DNA of 37,700 nucleotides from Planctomycetia bacterium (GTDB lineage: Bacteria; Planctomycetota; Planctomycetia; Pirellulales; Thermoguttaceae). The DNA lies in assembly GCA_030527205.1 (NCBI GenBank), contig JAUNBG010000031.1, positions 1 to 37,700 of the forward strand, read 5' to 3'. Below are positions 16,616 through 25,020 of this stretch, one piece after another. Positions within the stretch are counted from its first letter, which is position 1, and each line of letters begins with the position of its first letter. The translations under genes were made by a program, and so were the position numbers. The notes beneath the pieces were generated by a model. It had not been told where the DNA came from, ran no database searches, and saw only the letters and a list, made by a program, of their open reading frames with translations.

Positions 16616-18198
16616 ATGTTCCGAAACTGTATGCGTTACAATTTTGGCAAACATTTTTTACAAACTTTTATGTTTCTTTGTGTGATTTTCCTGATATTCG
16701 TATGCGTTTTAAGGCTGACCGCGGATAACTCTTCTTATGAAACCTCTTACAGCGATGAATCGTCTGTTTCATACAATCTTTTGCTGACACATTCTTTTGG
16801 TGTCGAAGGGGTTCATAAAAAAGGAGATGCGTGTTCTCTGCTCCAATGTTTTAATAAAAAAATGAATGCGTTCTCGAATTGTTTCTTGACGTCAATGGCG
16901 ATTTGACCATTCATTTTTCAAGGAAAAAAAGGACAGAAATGCCCCTGTTTCCAATCACAGAAGGAGTTCCGTGCCGTCTCGACATTGTTGTTGATGGAAA
17001 TCGACTTGACTTTTATCGAGATACATATTTGACAAGTATTTGACGCGACAATTGGAATGTTTCTGGAGAAATCAGCCGAGTCGAAATTCTTCCGGTTCAT
17101 GATTCTAAGCCCCTATTTCAATGTAGCATATATGATGTGCGTTTAGAGTCGAATGCTGTTCGTCCCGTTGATCAAAAACTGTAAAAAAACGCTAAACGCC
17201 CCGACGGCTGAGCTTGCCTGGCCTGAACGGCATGGCCTTGTGTTCGACCGTTATCAGCGTCCTGTTGCGGAAGAAAAAAAGGAATTTCCTAAACTTCCAT
17301 ATCGAAGTATTGCTCTAATGAATGATTATGAAATGAGTTATATTTCAAGACTCGGCTTTGATCATATCAAATTGCTTTTTACATCCGATATGTTTATTCA
17401 TGACGACGGAACATTTAATGCTGAGATTTTTTATATCTGGAACAAAAAGTCAATCAAGTTCTTCAAACAGGTCTTTCCTGTTTTATTTATATGTGTATGG
17501 AGCCTGCTTTTAAGAAACGTTATTTGGGGAGTTGGGAAGGTTTCGAGCTGTTACTTTCCTTTAATGAAGCGTTGGGAAAGTTTATTCATTCGCATTCCAA
17601 TTGGCCGCCGCAACGATTCGCATTGCAGGTTATGACGGAACCCTTTGTGAATATAGGAGATTGGAGTATTATGACGGCGCGGCAATGGGAAGCCGTTCGA
17701 TGCGGGGCTCCAACTCTTATTCTTTTTCTTTCGTCCGATCTGGCGGGAAATATGGAATCGCTTAAAACAAAGGAGCCGGTTCAGAATAAAAATGTGTGTT
17801 ACTGCTTCACAACTTGCGAATCGTAATGGTTAGCATTTTATGCGTTTATGACAATGCAACGCCCAAAAATTGGAGGAAACAAATCGGCCCCATTTCTTAT
17901 CCTGTGAATCCTGAACGCAGGAAAGAACGTATGCCTGAACTTCTTACAAAAATACCCGAGGAAAATAAAAAAGAAGCGGAATCCGCTTTAACAGTTTATG
18001 TTCACGGACGTTATGATCGGTCAAGGCATTTCAGGCTGCATGCCTTTTAAAGATGGATATTTAGTTCCCATTGAGGAATGTTCGTCCCCATTTTCTGATG
18101 CTTTCGCTCCGTTTGGGGAAATGTTCTCGTTGGGAGCGATCAAAGACAACGGTCTGCAATCTATTATTAATGAACAACTTGCAAACAATCAATGTTGA
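16616..18198 (+). pseudogene. decayed secreted glycosidase (LamG-like plus GH5-like)
   Basis: The region reads as one ancestral gene broken into at least five pieces in different frames. An intact start (TGAGGAG before ATG 16616) gives a protein with a membrane/signal segment. A frame change near 16885 leads to LDVNGDLTIHFS and RLDIVVDGNRLDFYRD, with an in-frame TGA at 17041 and then ISRVEILP and LFQCSIYDVRLES, resembling a laminin-G/concanavalin-like domain. TAA at 17182 and another shift lead to SRLGFDHIKLLF (17153-17635), then QVMTEPFVNIGDW in frame 17491-17826, then SYPVNPERRKERMPEL (17796-18050), and finally 17998-18198. The order matches glycoside hydrolase family 5: the GFDHVRL strand, the NEP acid/base motif (here TEP) and an NVxYxFH-like remnant. 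It is probably a lost cellulase- or mannanase-type enzyme. The final segment is the least certain. Confidence 0.6.
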
Positions 18199-19151
18199 AC
18201 AATATGAATCGCAAATCCTGCTATTCCTTCTTTAAAATAGGCGGCGGTCATTTTATTTTGAGCGTTGTATTTGAACTCATGGAATTCAACGCCTTTTTTC
18301 TCCAAGTAAGCCATTGCTCTTGTAAGCGAGTTCGTTGCGATTGCAATATGCCCTTTTTCGCCAAAATACCGCGATTTCATAGATTCAACAGCAACGCCGG
18401 AAAAATAGGAAGCATTGCTATCACGAATCGGAAGTCCGAACATATCGAAGAACCATTGCGCAGTCTTTAATGCCTGATTCTCGTCGTTGTGATTGATTCC
18501 GACATGGGCGAGCGAAAACCCCAGCGAAATTTTGACGGCCTCTCGACACAATGCTGTAATTCCTTCCCAATTCTCTGTTTCGATCATTGAACTTGGTGCG
18601 ATAAAACTTCCGCCCGCCGCAACGATCGAAGGATGCTCCATGTAAGAATTCAAATTTTTCAACGAAATTCCGCCAGTTGGAATAAATTGTATGCCTGCGA
18701 ACGGTCCTTTGAACATATTAATTGCATCCAAACCGCCCGCCTGATCGGCCGGAAAGAACTTGAAAACGGAAAGTTCCAGTGAAATTCCCAACTCAATTTC
18801 CGAAGCCGTAACCGCGCCGGGAAAAATATCGATTCCCTTTTCCTGACAATGACGAACAGTCGTCGGATTTAAACCAGGCGCAACAATGAAATCGGCTCCT
18901 GCTGCTATCGCCGCATCAACCTGCGATGTTGTCAAAACCGTTCCAGCGCCAATCAACATATCGGGAAAAGCTTCTCGAATATTTTGTATGGATTGAATGG
19001 ACGATTCCTCGCGTAAAGTTATTTCAATCAAGGGGATGCCGCCTTCAATCAATGCATTGGCAATCGATTTCGCCTGAGCGGGTTTTTTGATGTTGATGAC
19101 CGGAATGATCCCAATTTCTTTAACAATCTTTAATACGTTTTGATTCATCAT
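18189..19151 (-). CDS. KDPG/KHG aldolase fused to a VOC-like domain
   Basis: The 320-residue protein has two parts. Residues 1-210 are a class I 2-keto-3-deoxy-6-phosphogluconate / 4-hydroxy-2-oxoglutarate aldolase: Glu43 in LIEITLRE and the Schiff-base Lys131 in VFKFFPA, with GAGTVLT and PTGGIS phosphate-site loops. Residues 213-320 (LAHVGINHNDENQ to GFAIHIVQH) resemble a glyoxalase/VOC-type domain. I recall the same fusion in some clostridial aldolases. The enzyme would cleave a 2-keto-3-deoxy sugar acid phosphate to pyruvate and a three-carbon aldehyde. It is the only minus-strand metabolic gene here and starts with two consecutive ATGs. Its 3' end overlaps the last pseudogene fragment by ten bases. 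It probably serves the same pathway as the plus-strand cluster. Confidence 0.87.
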   Translation of the reverse strand: MMNQNVLKIVKEIGIIPVINIKKPAQAKSIANALIEGGIPLIEITLREESSIQSIQNIREAFPDMLIGAGTVLTTSQVDAAIAAGADFIVAPGLNPTTVRHCQEKGIDIFPGAVTASEIELGISLELSVFKFFPADQAGGLDAINMFKGPFAGIQFIPTGGISLKNLNSYMEHPSIVAAGGSFIAPSSMIETENWEGITALCREAVKISLGFSLAHVGINHNDENQALKTAQWFFDMFGLPIRDSNASYFSGVAVESMKSRYFGEKGHIAIATNSLTRAMAYLEKKGVEFHEFKYNAQNKMTAAYFKEGIAGFAIHIVQH

Positions 19152-19846
19152 GATTTTTCTCTGGGAGTTAGAATTTTTCGTTGAGCGACAGGCCGAACGG
19201 AACGGCTTTGACGACGGATATTGGCAATAAATCGTATATTGTTAATAACTTACAAAGATTAATGCTGTAATTATCATCGGTCTGGACAATAAATCACAAC
19301 TATTTTTCATCAAAAAATAACGCTTTATTAGAAGTTCGAAAAACCTGTTTTGTGCAATTAATTCAAATCCAAAAGGGTCACAAAAACCAAGTTTACGCAG
19401 ACACAAGATCCGCATCCCGTCGGTTTTTTCGAACATCCCTTAATTATATTCAATCTGGAAAAAAAACAAGACAGACGCCAGCGAAAAAAATGAAATCAGG
19501 CTTTATAATGCTGACGCTTGAATTTTTCTGCTTCGCCGACGCATAACTTTTGGTATTGCAGTTACATAAATCGCCGCATTTCGAGAAACTCAAAGGAAAC
19601 GTCTATAAAAGCAAAATCCTTGTGAGCATAAGTTCCTCCGTAACAACCGGATTTTAAGATAATCCCAATTGCGTTGGTTCGTAACCGTTAACGACAATTT
19701 TTCTCTTTCACGCAAAAGGGACGCCGTAATTCTCTAACCGTAATATAACAAAACAAGCGGCAGCGTCAACAATTTTTTCGAGAAATCTTTCAGCGAATGG
19801 GAAAAAGTCCGAAATATTGCCAAAAAATCAGCTGATACCAGCTGAT
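19152..19846. other. gene-free region upstream of the aldolase
   Basis: No convincing gene is seen in about 700 bases. It should contain the aldolase promoter on the minus strand, but no good -35/-10 pair stands out. A stretch near 19650-19670, read on the minus strand, repeats the LGLS-N part of the IS3 OrfA fragment at 20281-20430 with a stop in place of Gln, so it is probably another decayed insertion-sequence remnant. A small open frame at 19352-19546 looks like chance. Confidence 0.4.
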
Positions 19847-20280
19847 TCAAGTTGTATGGCAGATCACAACTGTCGCATTAAAACCCGGTAAAAAGGCTTT
19901 TGTGAGGGCAGGGCGAGGCAATGTGTTAGAATCATCGCTAAACAACGTGATCATAGGGGGATTTTCAAATTGAATCGGATTAATAATGTGTTGAATTTCG
20001 GCCATCGAATGGTCAATTTTGAGCCGTTTTCGCAAGATCGCCTTAAGCAAAAAGACAATCGCGATCCAAATCTGTGGCTCCGAACGGTGTTCTCCGGCTG
20101 TCCGAAAAACCGTTTCACACGCAAATTCTGCTTGATCCATTTGAAAAATGATTCGATCTGCCAACGTGTTTTTGATAAAGGTCGGCAACGACCGTCGCGG
20201 AGAGGCCGAAATCGTGTTGGTGAGGAACTCCAAACGCCGCTTGTGTTCCTCGTCGTAATACTTGATGCGACGGAACTTCC
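19847..20280 (-). pseudogene. IS4-type transposase C-terminal remnant
   Basis: Read on the minus strand, the fragments in order are FRRIKYYDEEHKRRLEFLTN, then after a frame change KTRWQIESFFKWIKQNLRVK followed by RFFGQPENTV, and back in the first frame QIWIAIVFLLKAILRKRL. This is the C-terminal end of an IS4-family DDE transposase, including the conserved W-x-IE-FFKWIKQ-L block with the catalytic Glu. The N-terminal two thirds are missing and at least two frameshifts are present, so it is inactive. Terminal inverted repeats were not identified. Confidence 0.7.
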
Positions 20281-20430
20281 GATCTTTACAGCAACCTGAT
20301 TTTGAGACAATCCCAATTCAAGAATCATCTTTACTGCGTCCGACTTGAACTCGTCCGTATACCGCTTTCGATTTCCAACACTAATTTTATCGCAATTCGC
20401 CCCCGCATTGTTATTGAATTCGTTCGACAT
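20281..20430 (-). pseudogene. IS3-type OrfA (HTH) fragment fused to the IS4 remnant
   Basis: The minus-strand frame starts at 20430 and encodes GNRKRYTDEFKSDAVKMILE followed by LGLSQNQVAVKIG, the N-terminal helix-turn-helix of an IS3-family OrfA transposase protein. About 50 codons in, near 20281, similarity stops and the IS4-type remnant begins, still in an open frame down to 19951. The two come from different transposon families, so the junction records an insertion or deletion event. A similar short stretch recurs near 19650-19670. Confidence 0.65.
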
Positions 20431-21102
20431 CTTTCGTTTTCCTGTTTGCCTCTATTATAATGAATAGTAACTGTTTGTCAATTTTAGGCTCCTCAGTATC
20501 AGATCCTTAATTTTTTGAGTTTCAAAAACGATTTAAAAGTGAATGGGACAACTTTTACAAAGAATCGTGCAAAAAATTTTTGGAGCGGTTTTCTGGTTGG
20601 GATTTTCCTGTGACTTATCCTGACAACTCCTGACAAGATGGCCTTTATATGTCGTTTCAAAAAAAATCCTCTTTTGTCAATTTTGTAAAATTTTTGACTT
20701 GAATAAAATAAAAAATAATGTATCCTATTCGCAAATGATATGTGGTTGCTTCTTATTATATTTATGCTTTGACATAGCCTGTGTTCTAAATAGAGCAAGG
20801 ACAACGCAATGCGAAACTGCATAACGTTAAATTCGACATAAATACATAAAACACAACCAGGCAAACCGTTGATTTCTTGACGCATACAGCAAAAAACAAA
20901 GAAAAAGAGCAAATATCGTGACAATTCAACAATATTATATGGTGATTGGATCAATCCGTAATAATGAGTAACAGTTAACGAAATAAAAAAGAGAATCCTT
21001 TACTCTTTGATTCATTAAACTTAGGAAAAACAAAAAACAGTTATAATTGTCTTCTTGGTCAAAACAACAATTTCGATAAAGCATTATAATAATGAGCATA
21101 AT
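20431..21102. other. AT-rich region before the phage-derived cassette
   Basis: About 670 bases lack a convincing gene; a 151-codon minus-strand frame at 20499-20954 has no recognisable domain and poor composition. Two tandem decamers, TCCTGACAAC and TCCTGACAAG, occur at 20618-20637, with a related TCCTGTGAC at 20606-20614. TTGACT at 20694-20699 is followed after 16 bases by TAATGT (20716-20721), a possible weak plus-strand promoter. This may be the left edge of the phage island, but no attachment repeat was identified. Confidence 0.4.
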
Positions 21103-21540
21103 ATGTTAAAAAATGAGATCATCGAGCGTGTTAACGAAATGGTTCAGACAGGACGTTATTCACTGAGAGAAATCGCAAGAAGTCTTGGAATTAGTCATAC
21201 AATGGTTTCCCTTATTGAGCGTGGTAAACGCAAAACATACAAAAATAAGGATTTGATTATAGAGCCCAAAGGTGACCTGAAACGATGTCCCGTATGTGGT
21301 CAAAAAACGCAATTGCCTTGTGTTTATTGTCAAATCGTTAATATATTGAAAAATAAAAAGTTCACGAGATTGCCCGAATCTCCTGGTTCTGAATTTGTGT
21401 CAGATATTCAATTAAAAGACGAACAATATAAAAGATATTGTGAAGTTCGTGATTGGCGACAAAACCATATTGATCCCCATTTCATAACAATCCCTGATAA
21501 TTGGCCTTGGAAAACGGAAGTCAATAAACAAAATCAATAA
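21103..21540 (+). CDS. HTH and zinc-ribbon protein at head of phage cassette
   Basis: The 145-residue protein has an N-terminal helix-turn-helix (about residues 18-42: REIARSLGISHTMVSLIERG) followed by a probable zinc ribbon formed by CPVC (62-65) and CVYC (73-76). The C-terminal part is hydrophilic with a WRQNHIDPHF segment. It is likely a DNA-binding regulator or packaging accessory; I recall similar HTH-zinc proteins in planctomycete phage-like loci but cannot verify that here. ATG 21103 starts just before the HTH; an in-frame TTG at 21055 would add 16 residues of no clear value. Neither start has a clear ribosome-binding site. It stands alone, 246 bases before the protease gene. Confidence 0.6.
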   Translation: MLKNEIIERVNEMVQTGRYSLREIARSLGISHTMVSLIERGKRKTYKNKDLIIEPKGDLKRCPVCGQKTQLPCVYCQIVNILKNKKFTRLPESPGSEFVSDIQLKDEQYKRYCEVRDWRQNHIDPHFITIPDNWPWKTEVNKQNQ

Positions 21541-21786
21541 AATTGTTCTTCTGTTTGTTATACTTTGTGATATCTATGACAATACAAATATCTGAAAACA
21601 TTCATGTTGTGTCTTTTTATCAACTTGTTGCCATAAATGTCGGCAAAAAAGTTAAACAAATGTAACTTCTGCAAAAACAACGCCTTTAAAGATACAATAA
21701 GTGTAATATTCAATTATGACATGCCTGCAATGTTATAACGCAACTCTCTTTTGTAACTCAAGATCAAAAACAAAAAGGAAACATAA

Positions 21787-22887
21787 GTGTCAGTTTTATC
21801 ATATATTAAACTCATTGGACAATATATTTATTGCATTAATTGGACTGAAATAATATGCAAAATATTGTTGGTGTTTTTGCTGACTCTGTTTGTCATCAAT
21901 TTATTTCGGATAAACAAGGATATATTTTCGTTATTTGAACTATATCAAAGAGATAAGATCGTGATTAACCAGCAAATGACCGATGATACGATTTCAAATG
22001 ATTTGGGTAATAAAAGAAACAATAATTGCATCGAAAATAAATTAAAATTAAGAAAAAATATAATCAAAAAAAAAGTAGCCTTAACTTCCGTTGTTCGTGT
22101 TTCCAATATGCGTGTGTCAAATAATGTATCCATTGTAGACAAAGGAAGTGGTGTTTTCATAAAGGACGAAAAGGACAACTTTTATGTTTTAACCGCTGCC
22201 CATCTGTTTCGAAATGGGGTCGGCAAGGTTATCGTTCAGTTGGTTACACAAAATCTTGTTTTTCCCTTGTTTTTATGGAAAGATGATAATGCCGATATTG
22301 CCCTTCTTGCCCTTCTTAACAAGGATAAAGAGACTCTGACAAATATCATTCCTATGGAATTTTCAGCACTATATCCAAAGGTCAATGATACGTTGTATAT
22401 ATCAGGATTTGGAACCAATGGAATACATAACACTTATGAATGTTGTATGCTGGGATATGTTAAGAAAGCAGAATTTGGAGAGTATGATACAATGAAATTG
22501 AGTTGTCGTGTACAACAAGGCGATTCCGGTGGTCCTGTATATGATGGAAGTAACAAATTAATTGGACTTGTTTGGGGAACCGATGGAACATCGTCTTATG
22601 CCTCATACAATTTGAAAATCATGGCTGTTATTTCCGCCCATTGCCCCTCGTTTTTTACAGAAGCTTCAAATCAACTCAAACTTTTTCCAAAGTATGAAAG
22701 AAAAAGATTATTCAACTTTGATAATGAAAGACAAAACTGCGGAAATTTGATTGTCAATACACTCAAAAAAGTTTGGATAAACATTATTTGTCTTGATGTG
22801 TGTTCATTACTCATAAGTGTTTTATTGAGCATTTATTATATAAGATATCGCCTTAAATGTAAAACAAAAGAAATGTCAATAAAGTAA
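21787..22887 (+). CDS. membrane-anchored trypsin-like serine protease
   Basis: The 366-residue protein has a trypsin-like (S1) protease domain flanked by two membrane segments. Transmembrane helix 1 spans about residues 22-41 and helix 2 about 332-354. The catalytic triad is visible: His139 (LTAAHLF), Asp170 (DNADIALL) and Ser247 (QQGDSGGP). The stretch 45-100 is hydrophilic and Lys/Asn-rich. Topology with both termini cytoplasmic and the protease between the helices is likely. The GTG start follows AAAAAGGAAACATAA. Trypsin-like proteases are normally host functions such as HtrA-type quality control; finding one between phage-type genes is unusual. Codon and base composition match the phage cassette rather than the sugar operon. 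No PDZ domain is seen. Confidence 0.8.
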   Translation: MSVLSYIKLIGQYIYCINWTEIICKILLVFLLTLFVINLFRINKDIFSLFELYQRDKIVINQQMTDDTISNDLGNKRNNNCIENKLKLRKNIIKKKVALTSVVRVSNMRVSNNVSIVDKGSGVFIKDEKDNFYVLTAAHLFRNGVGKVIVQLVTQNLVFPLFLWKDDNADIALLALLNKDKETLTNIIPMEFSALYPKVNDTLYISGFGTNGIHNTYECCMLGYVKKAEFGEYDTMKLSCRVQQGDSGGPVYDGSNKLIGLVWGTDGTSSYASYNLKIMAVISAHCPSFFTEASNQLKLFPKYERKRLFNFDNERQNCGNLIVNTLKKVWINIICLDVCSLLISVLLSIYYIRYRLKCKTKEMSIK

Positions 22888-23052
22888 AAACAACTTGAAA
22901 TCGGCAACAACAGAATATTTTAAAATAACATTGTTTCTAAATGCTTTATATCAAAGACTGTATAATAATTTTAGATTTCATGATCTGTATAACAAAAGCA
23001 TAAAACACAAATGAACATAATCGTGATTATTTTCGTGTTGTGTGTATCAAAT

Positions 23053-23093
23053 GTCAGAATATTAACAAATCTTGTTGATCAAAATATTCTGAC
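23053..23093. terminator. 11-bp inverted repeat after protease gene
   Basis: GTCAGAATATT (23053-23063) and AATATTCTGAC (23083-23093) are perfectly complementary; the loop holds a further AACAA/TTGTT pair. No T-run follows on the plus strand, so it may be an operator or RNA hairpin rather than a terminator. Confidence 0.45.
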
Positions 23094-23108
23094 TTGAAAA
23101 AGTGATGA

Positions 23109-23138
23109 TTGACTTTTGTATCATGCTACTTTTATAAA
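23109..23138 (+). promoter_or_regulatory. promoter before ParB-like gene
   Basis: TTGACT (23109-23114), an 18-base spacer and TATAAA (23133-23138) form a reasonable sigma70-type promoter 25 bases before the ATG at 23164. It directly follows the inverted repeat at 23053-23093. Confidence 0.5.
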
Positions 23139-23163
23139 CTTATGAAAACATATTGGATAAGAA

Positions 23164-23721
23164 ATGAGTTTTAAAGACAGAATAAAAGAATTACGCAGAG
23201 TAAAAGCTAAAACATTATTACAAAATCCATTTAACTGGCGAACACATCCGGAAAATCAGAAAGCGTTATTACAAAACGTCTTAGAGGATATTGGCTTTGC
23301 AGATGCTCTTCTAGTTCGCGAAAATGACGATGGAAATCTCGTCTTGATCGATGGCCATCTGAGAGCCGAAATTGATCCAGAGCAGTTTGTTCCTGTGTTG
23401 ATTCTCGATGTGACTGCGAATGAAGCCAATAAACTGCTTCTCACTCATGATCCGATTTCAGAAATGGCTAACTCTAATCATGCCATAATGCAGAAACTTA
23501 CAAATGTTATCGAAAATTTAAGTCGCCCTGTTAACGATTATGTTCAAAATTTGTTGAACGAAGCTGATAAACTTCAAAAAAAAATACACACAGTAAAAAA
23601 ACCGTTAATTGTTCATGACGTTTTTCAAGTCATTGTCGAATGTTCCAGTGAAGATGAACAAAAAGAAATTTATGATGAATTCGTATCAAAAGGTAAAAAA
23701 TGTAAACTCTTATCGATATAA
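23164..23721 (+). CDS. ParB/Srx-fold nuclease-like protein
   Basis: The 185-residue protein has the ParB N-terminal-like fold: NPFNWRTHPENQ (21-32), a LVRENDDG strand, and LIDGHLRAEI (61-70), the DGHxR-type motif that binds nucleotide (CTP in ParB). The C-terminal part (about 145-185) includes FQVIVECSSEDEQKEIYDEF, a ferredoxin-like segment seen in phage ParB-like proteins. Partner ParA and a ParB DNA-binding HTH are absent, so chromosome or plasmid partitioning is unlikely. In phages such proteins often sit beside terminase or DNA-modification genes; here the neighbour is an ABC-GNAT fusion, then the small terminase. Role: DNA handling, unspecified. Confidence 0.75.
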   Translation: MSFKDRIKELRRVKAKTLLQNPFNWRTHPENQKALLQNVLEDIGFADALLVRENDDGNLVLIDGHLRAEIDPEQFVPVLILDVTANEANKLLLTHDPISEMANSNHAIMQKLTNVIENLSRPVNDYVQNLLNEADKLQKKIHTVKKPLIVHDVFQVIVECSSEDEQKEIYDEFVSKGKKCKLLSI

Positions 23722-23882
23722 TTATGTTTTTATATTCTGCAAATATCATTAAAGCATAATGTTACAACTCAAATAAATTGTATAACAAACAAAACGAACT
23801 GTTATGTATTTGGAATTTGCTCGTAAAGTTCCCATTTAACAAAATAACATAATTAAATTGGATTCTTTCGAACAGGACAGAT

Positions 23883-23966
23883 ATGTACAAAATCAATGCA
23901 AATAGTGAAAAAATCGACATATATGACATCAACGAAATTGTTAAGTGTAAGCACACCGATTACTGA
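23883..23966 (+). CDS. possible 27-residue leader peptide overlapping the ABC-GNAT start
   Basis: An ATG at 23883 follows AGGACAGAT and opens a 27-codon frame ending at TGA 23964-23966, overlapping the start of the ABC-GNAT gene in another frame. It has the better ribosome-binding site of the two. It may provide translational coupling, or it may be chance. Confidence 0.2.
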   Translation: MYKINANSEKIDIYDINEIVKCKHTDY

Positions 23967-24993
23967 TTCATTTCGCGTTCGACAAATAGAGGGAATGTTT
24001 GATGTTCCGATCAATGAAAAAGCAATATCGACATTTGAAATAGAAATCCCGCCAATTGATGATAAATGGAAAATTGGATTGATTGTCGGACCGTCAGGAA
24101 GCGGTAAGAGTACTGTTGCCAAGTGTTTATATAAAGATGAGATTTGTGAACGTTTTCAGTGGAATGAAAACCAGGCCGTAATTGACGGTTTTGGTCAATA
24201 TCCAATAAAAGATATCATAAAATCAATGTCAATGGTTGGTTTCAGTTCCCCTCCAAGTTGGATAAAACCTTATCAAGTCTTGAGTAATGGCGAAAAGTTC
24301 CGCTGTGATTTGGCAAGAGCTTTGATTATAAATGACCGAAAACGAATTGTTATCGACGAATTTACAAGCGTTGTCGATAGAACTGTTGCAAAAGTTTGTT
24401 CTGCCGCTATTGCTAAGTCATTAAAATCTGACTGGATAAAAAAACAGTTTGTCGCCATATCGTGTCATTATGATATTATTGAATGGCTGGAACCAGACTG
24501 GGTTCTCGATATGGCAACGTGTAAAATTTCATGGAGGTCTCTTCGGCGTCCCAAAATTCATCTTGAAGTCAAAAGATGTTCTCGAAAATTGTGGCCCATC
24601 TTTGCTCGACATCATTATTTAAATGCCTCTCTATCAAATAGTTCACAGTGTTATTTAGCTGTTTGGGATAAAAATCCTGTTGCATTTTGCGCCTTGCTGC
24701 CTGTGATGGGACAAAAAGGAAGAAAAAGAGTGAGCCGTATTGTTACTCTTCCTGATTATCAGGGAATAGGAATCGGAAGCGCTCTTTTGAATGCGATCGG
24801 CAATTACTTAAAAAATTTATCAATCAGATTGAATATAACCGCTGCTCATCCTGTCATTGTCGCATATTGTTCAAAATCAAATAAATGGAAAACAATTAGT
24901 ATCAGAAAAAATAATATTCCTTCAATACAGTTTAATAAAATGTATAAAGGCGCCGCAGGAAGAAACGTTGTCTCTTTTGAATATCTTGGATAA
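23896..24993 (+). CDS. ABC ATPase fused to GNAT acetyltransferase (COG2401-like)
   Basis: The 365-residue protein joins two domains. Residues about 55-215 are an ABC-type ATPase: Walker A GPSGSGKS (65-72), signature LSNGEKFRCDLARAL (129-143), Walker B IVIDEFTS (151-158) and H-loop His191 (SCHYD). Residues about 225-345 are a GNAT-like domain with a substrate loop FARHHYLNASL and the acetyl-CoA loop LPDYQGIGIG (285-294). This matches the orthologous group COG2401, described as an ABC ATPase fused to a predicted acetyltransferase. There is no transmembrane domain, so it is not a transporter. Function is unproven; a DNA- or protein-modifying role is plausible given ParB and terminase neighbours. 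The start is uncertain: ATG 23896 or ATG 23923; neither has a strong ribosome-binding site. Confidence 0.8.
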   Translation: MQIVKKSTYMTSTKLLSVSTPITDSFRVRQIEGMFDVPINEKAISTFEIEIPPIDDKWKIGLIVGPSGSGKSTVAKCLYKDEICERFQWNENQAVIDGFGQYPIKDIIKSMSMVGFSSPPSWIKPYQVLSNGEKFRCDLARALIINDRKRIVIDEFTSVVDRTVAKVCSAAIAKSLKSDWIKKQFVAISCHYDIIEWLEPDWVLDMATCKISWRSLRRPKIHLEVKRCSRKLWPIFARHHYLNASLSNSSQCYLAVWDKNPVAFCALLPVMGQKGRKRVSRIVTLPDYQGIGIGSALLNAIGNYLKNLSIRLNITAAHPVIVAYCSKSNKWKTISIRKNNIPSIQFNKMYKGAAGRNVVSFEYLG

Positions 24994-25020
24994 CTTAATT
25001 ATTTGATGCTGGGAGCTTGA

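Noticed and set aside
19352..19546. 64-codon plus-strand frame
   Set aside because: No domain or initiation signal; lies in a decayed intergenic region.
20499..20954. 151-codon minus-strand open frame before the phage cassette
   Set aside because: No recognisable domain, odd residue composition, no ribosome-binding site that decides a start, and AT-rich DNA where such frames arise easily.
23164..23721. Plasmid partition system
   Set aside because: There is no ParA ATPase and no ParB DNA-binding HTH; only the nucleotide-binding ParB-like fold is present.
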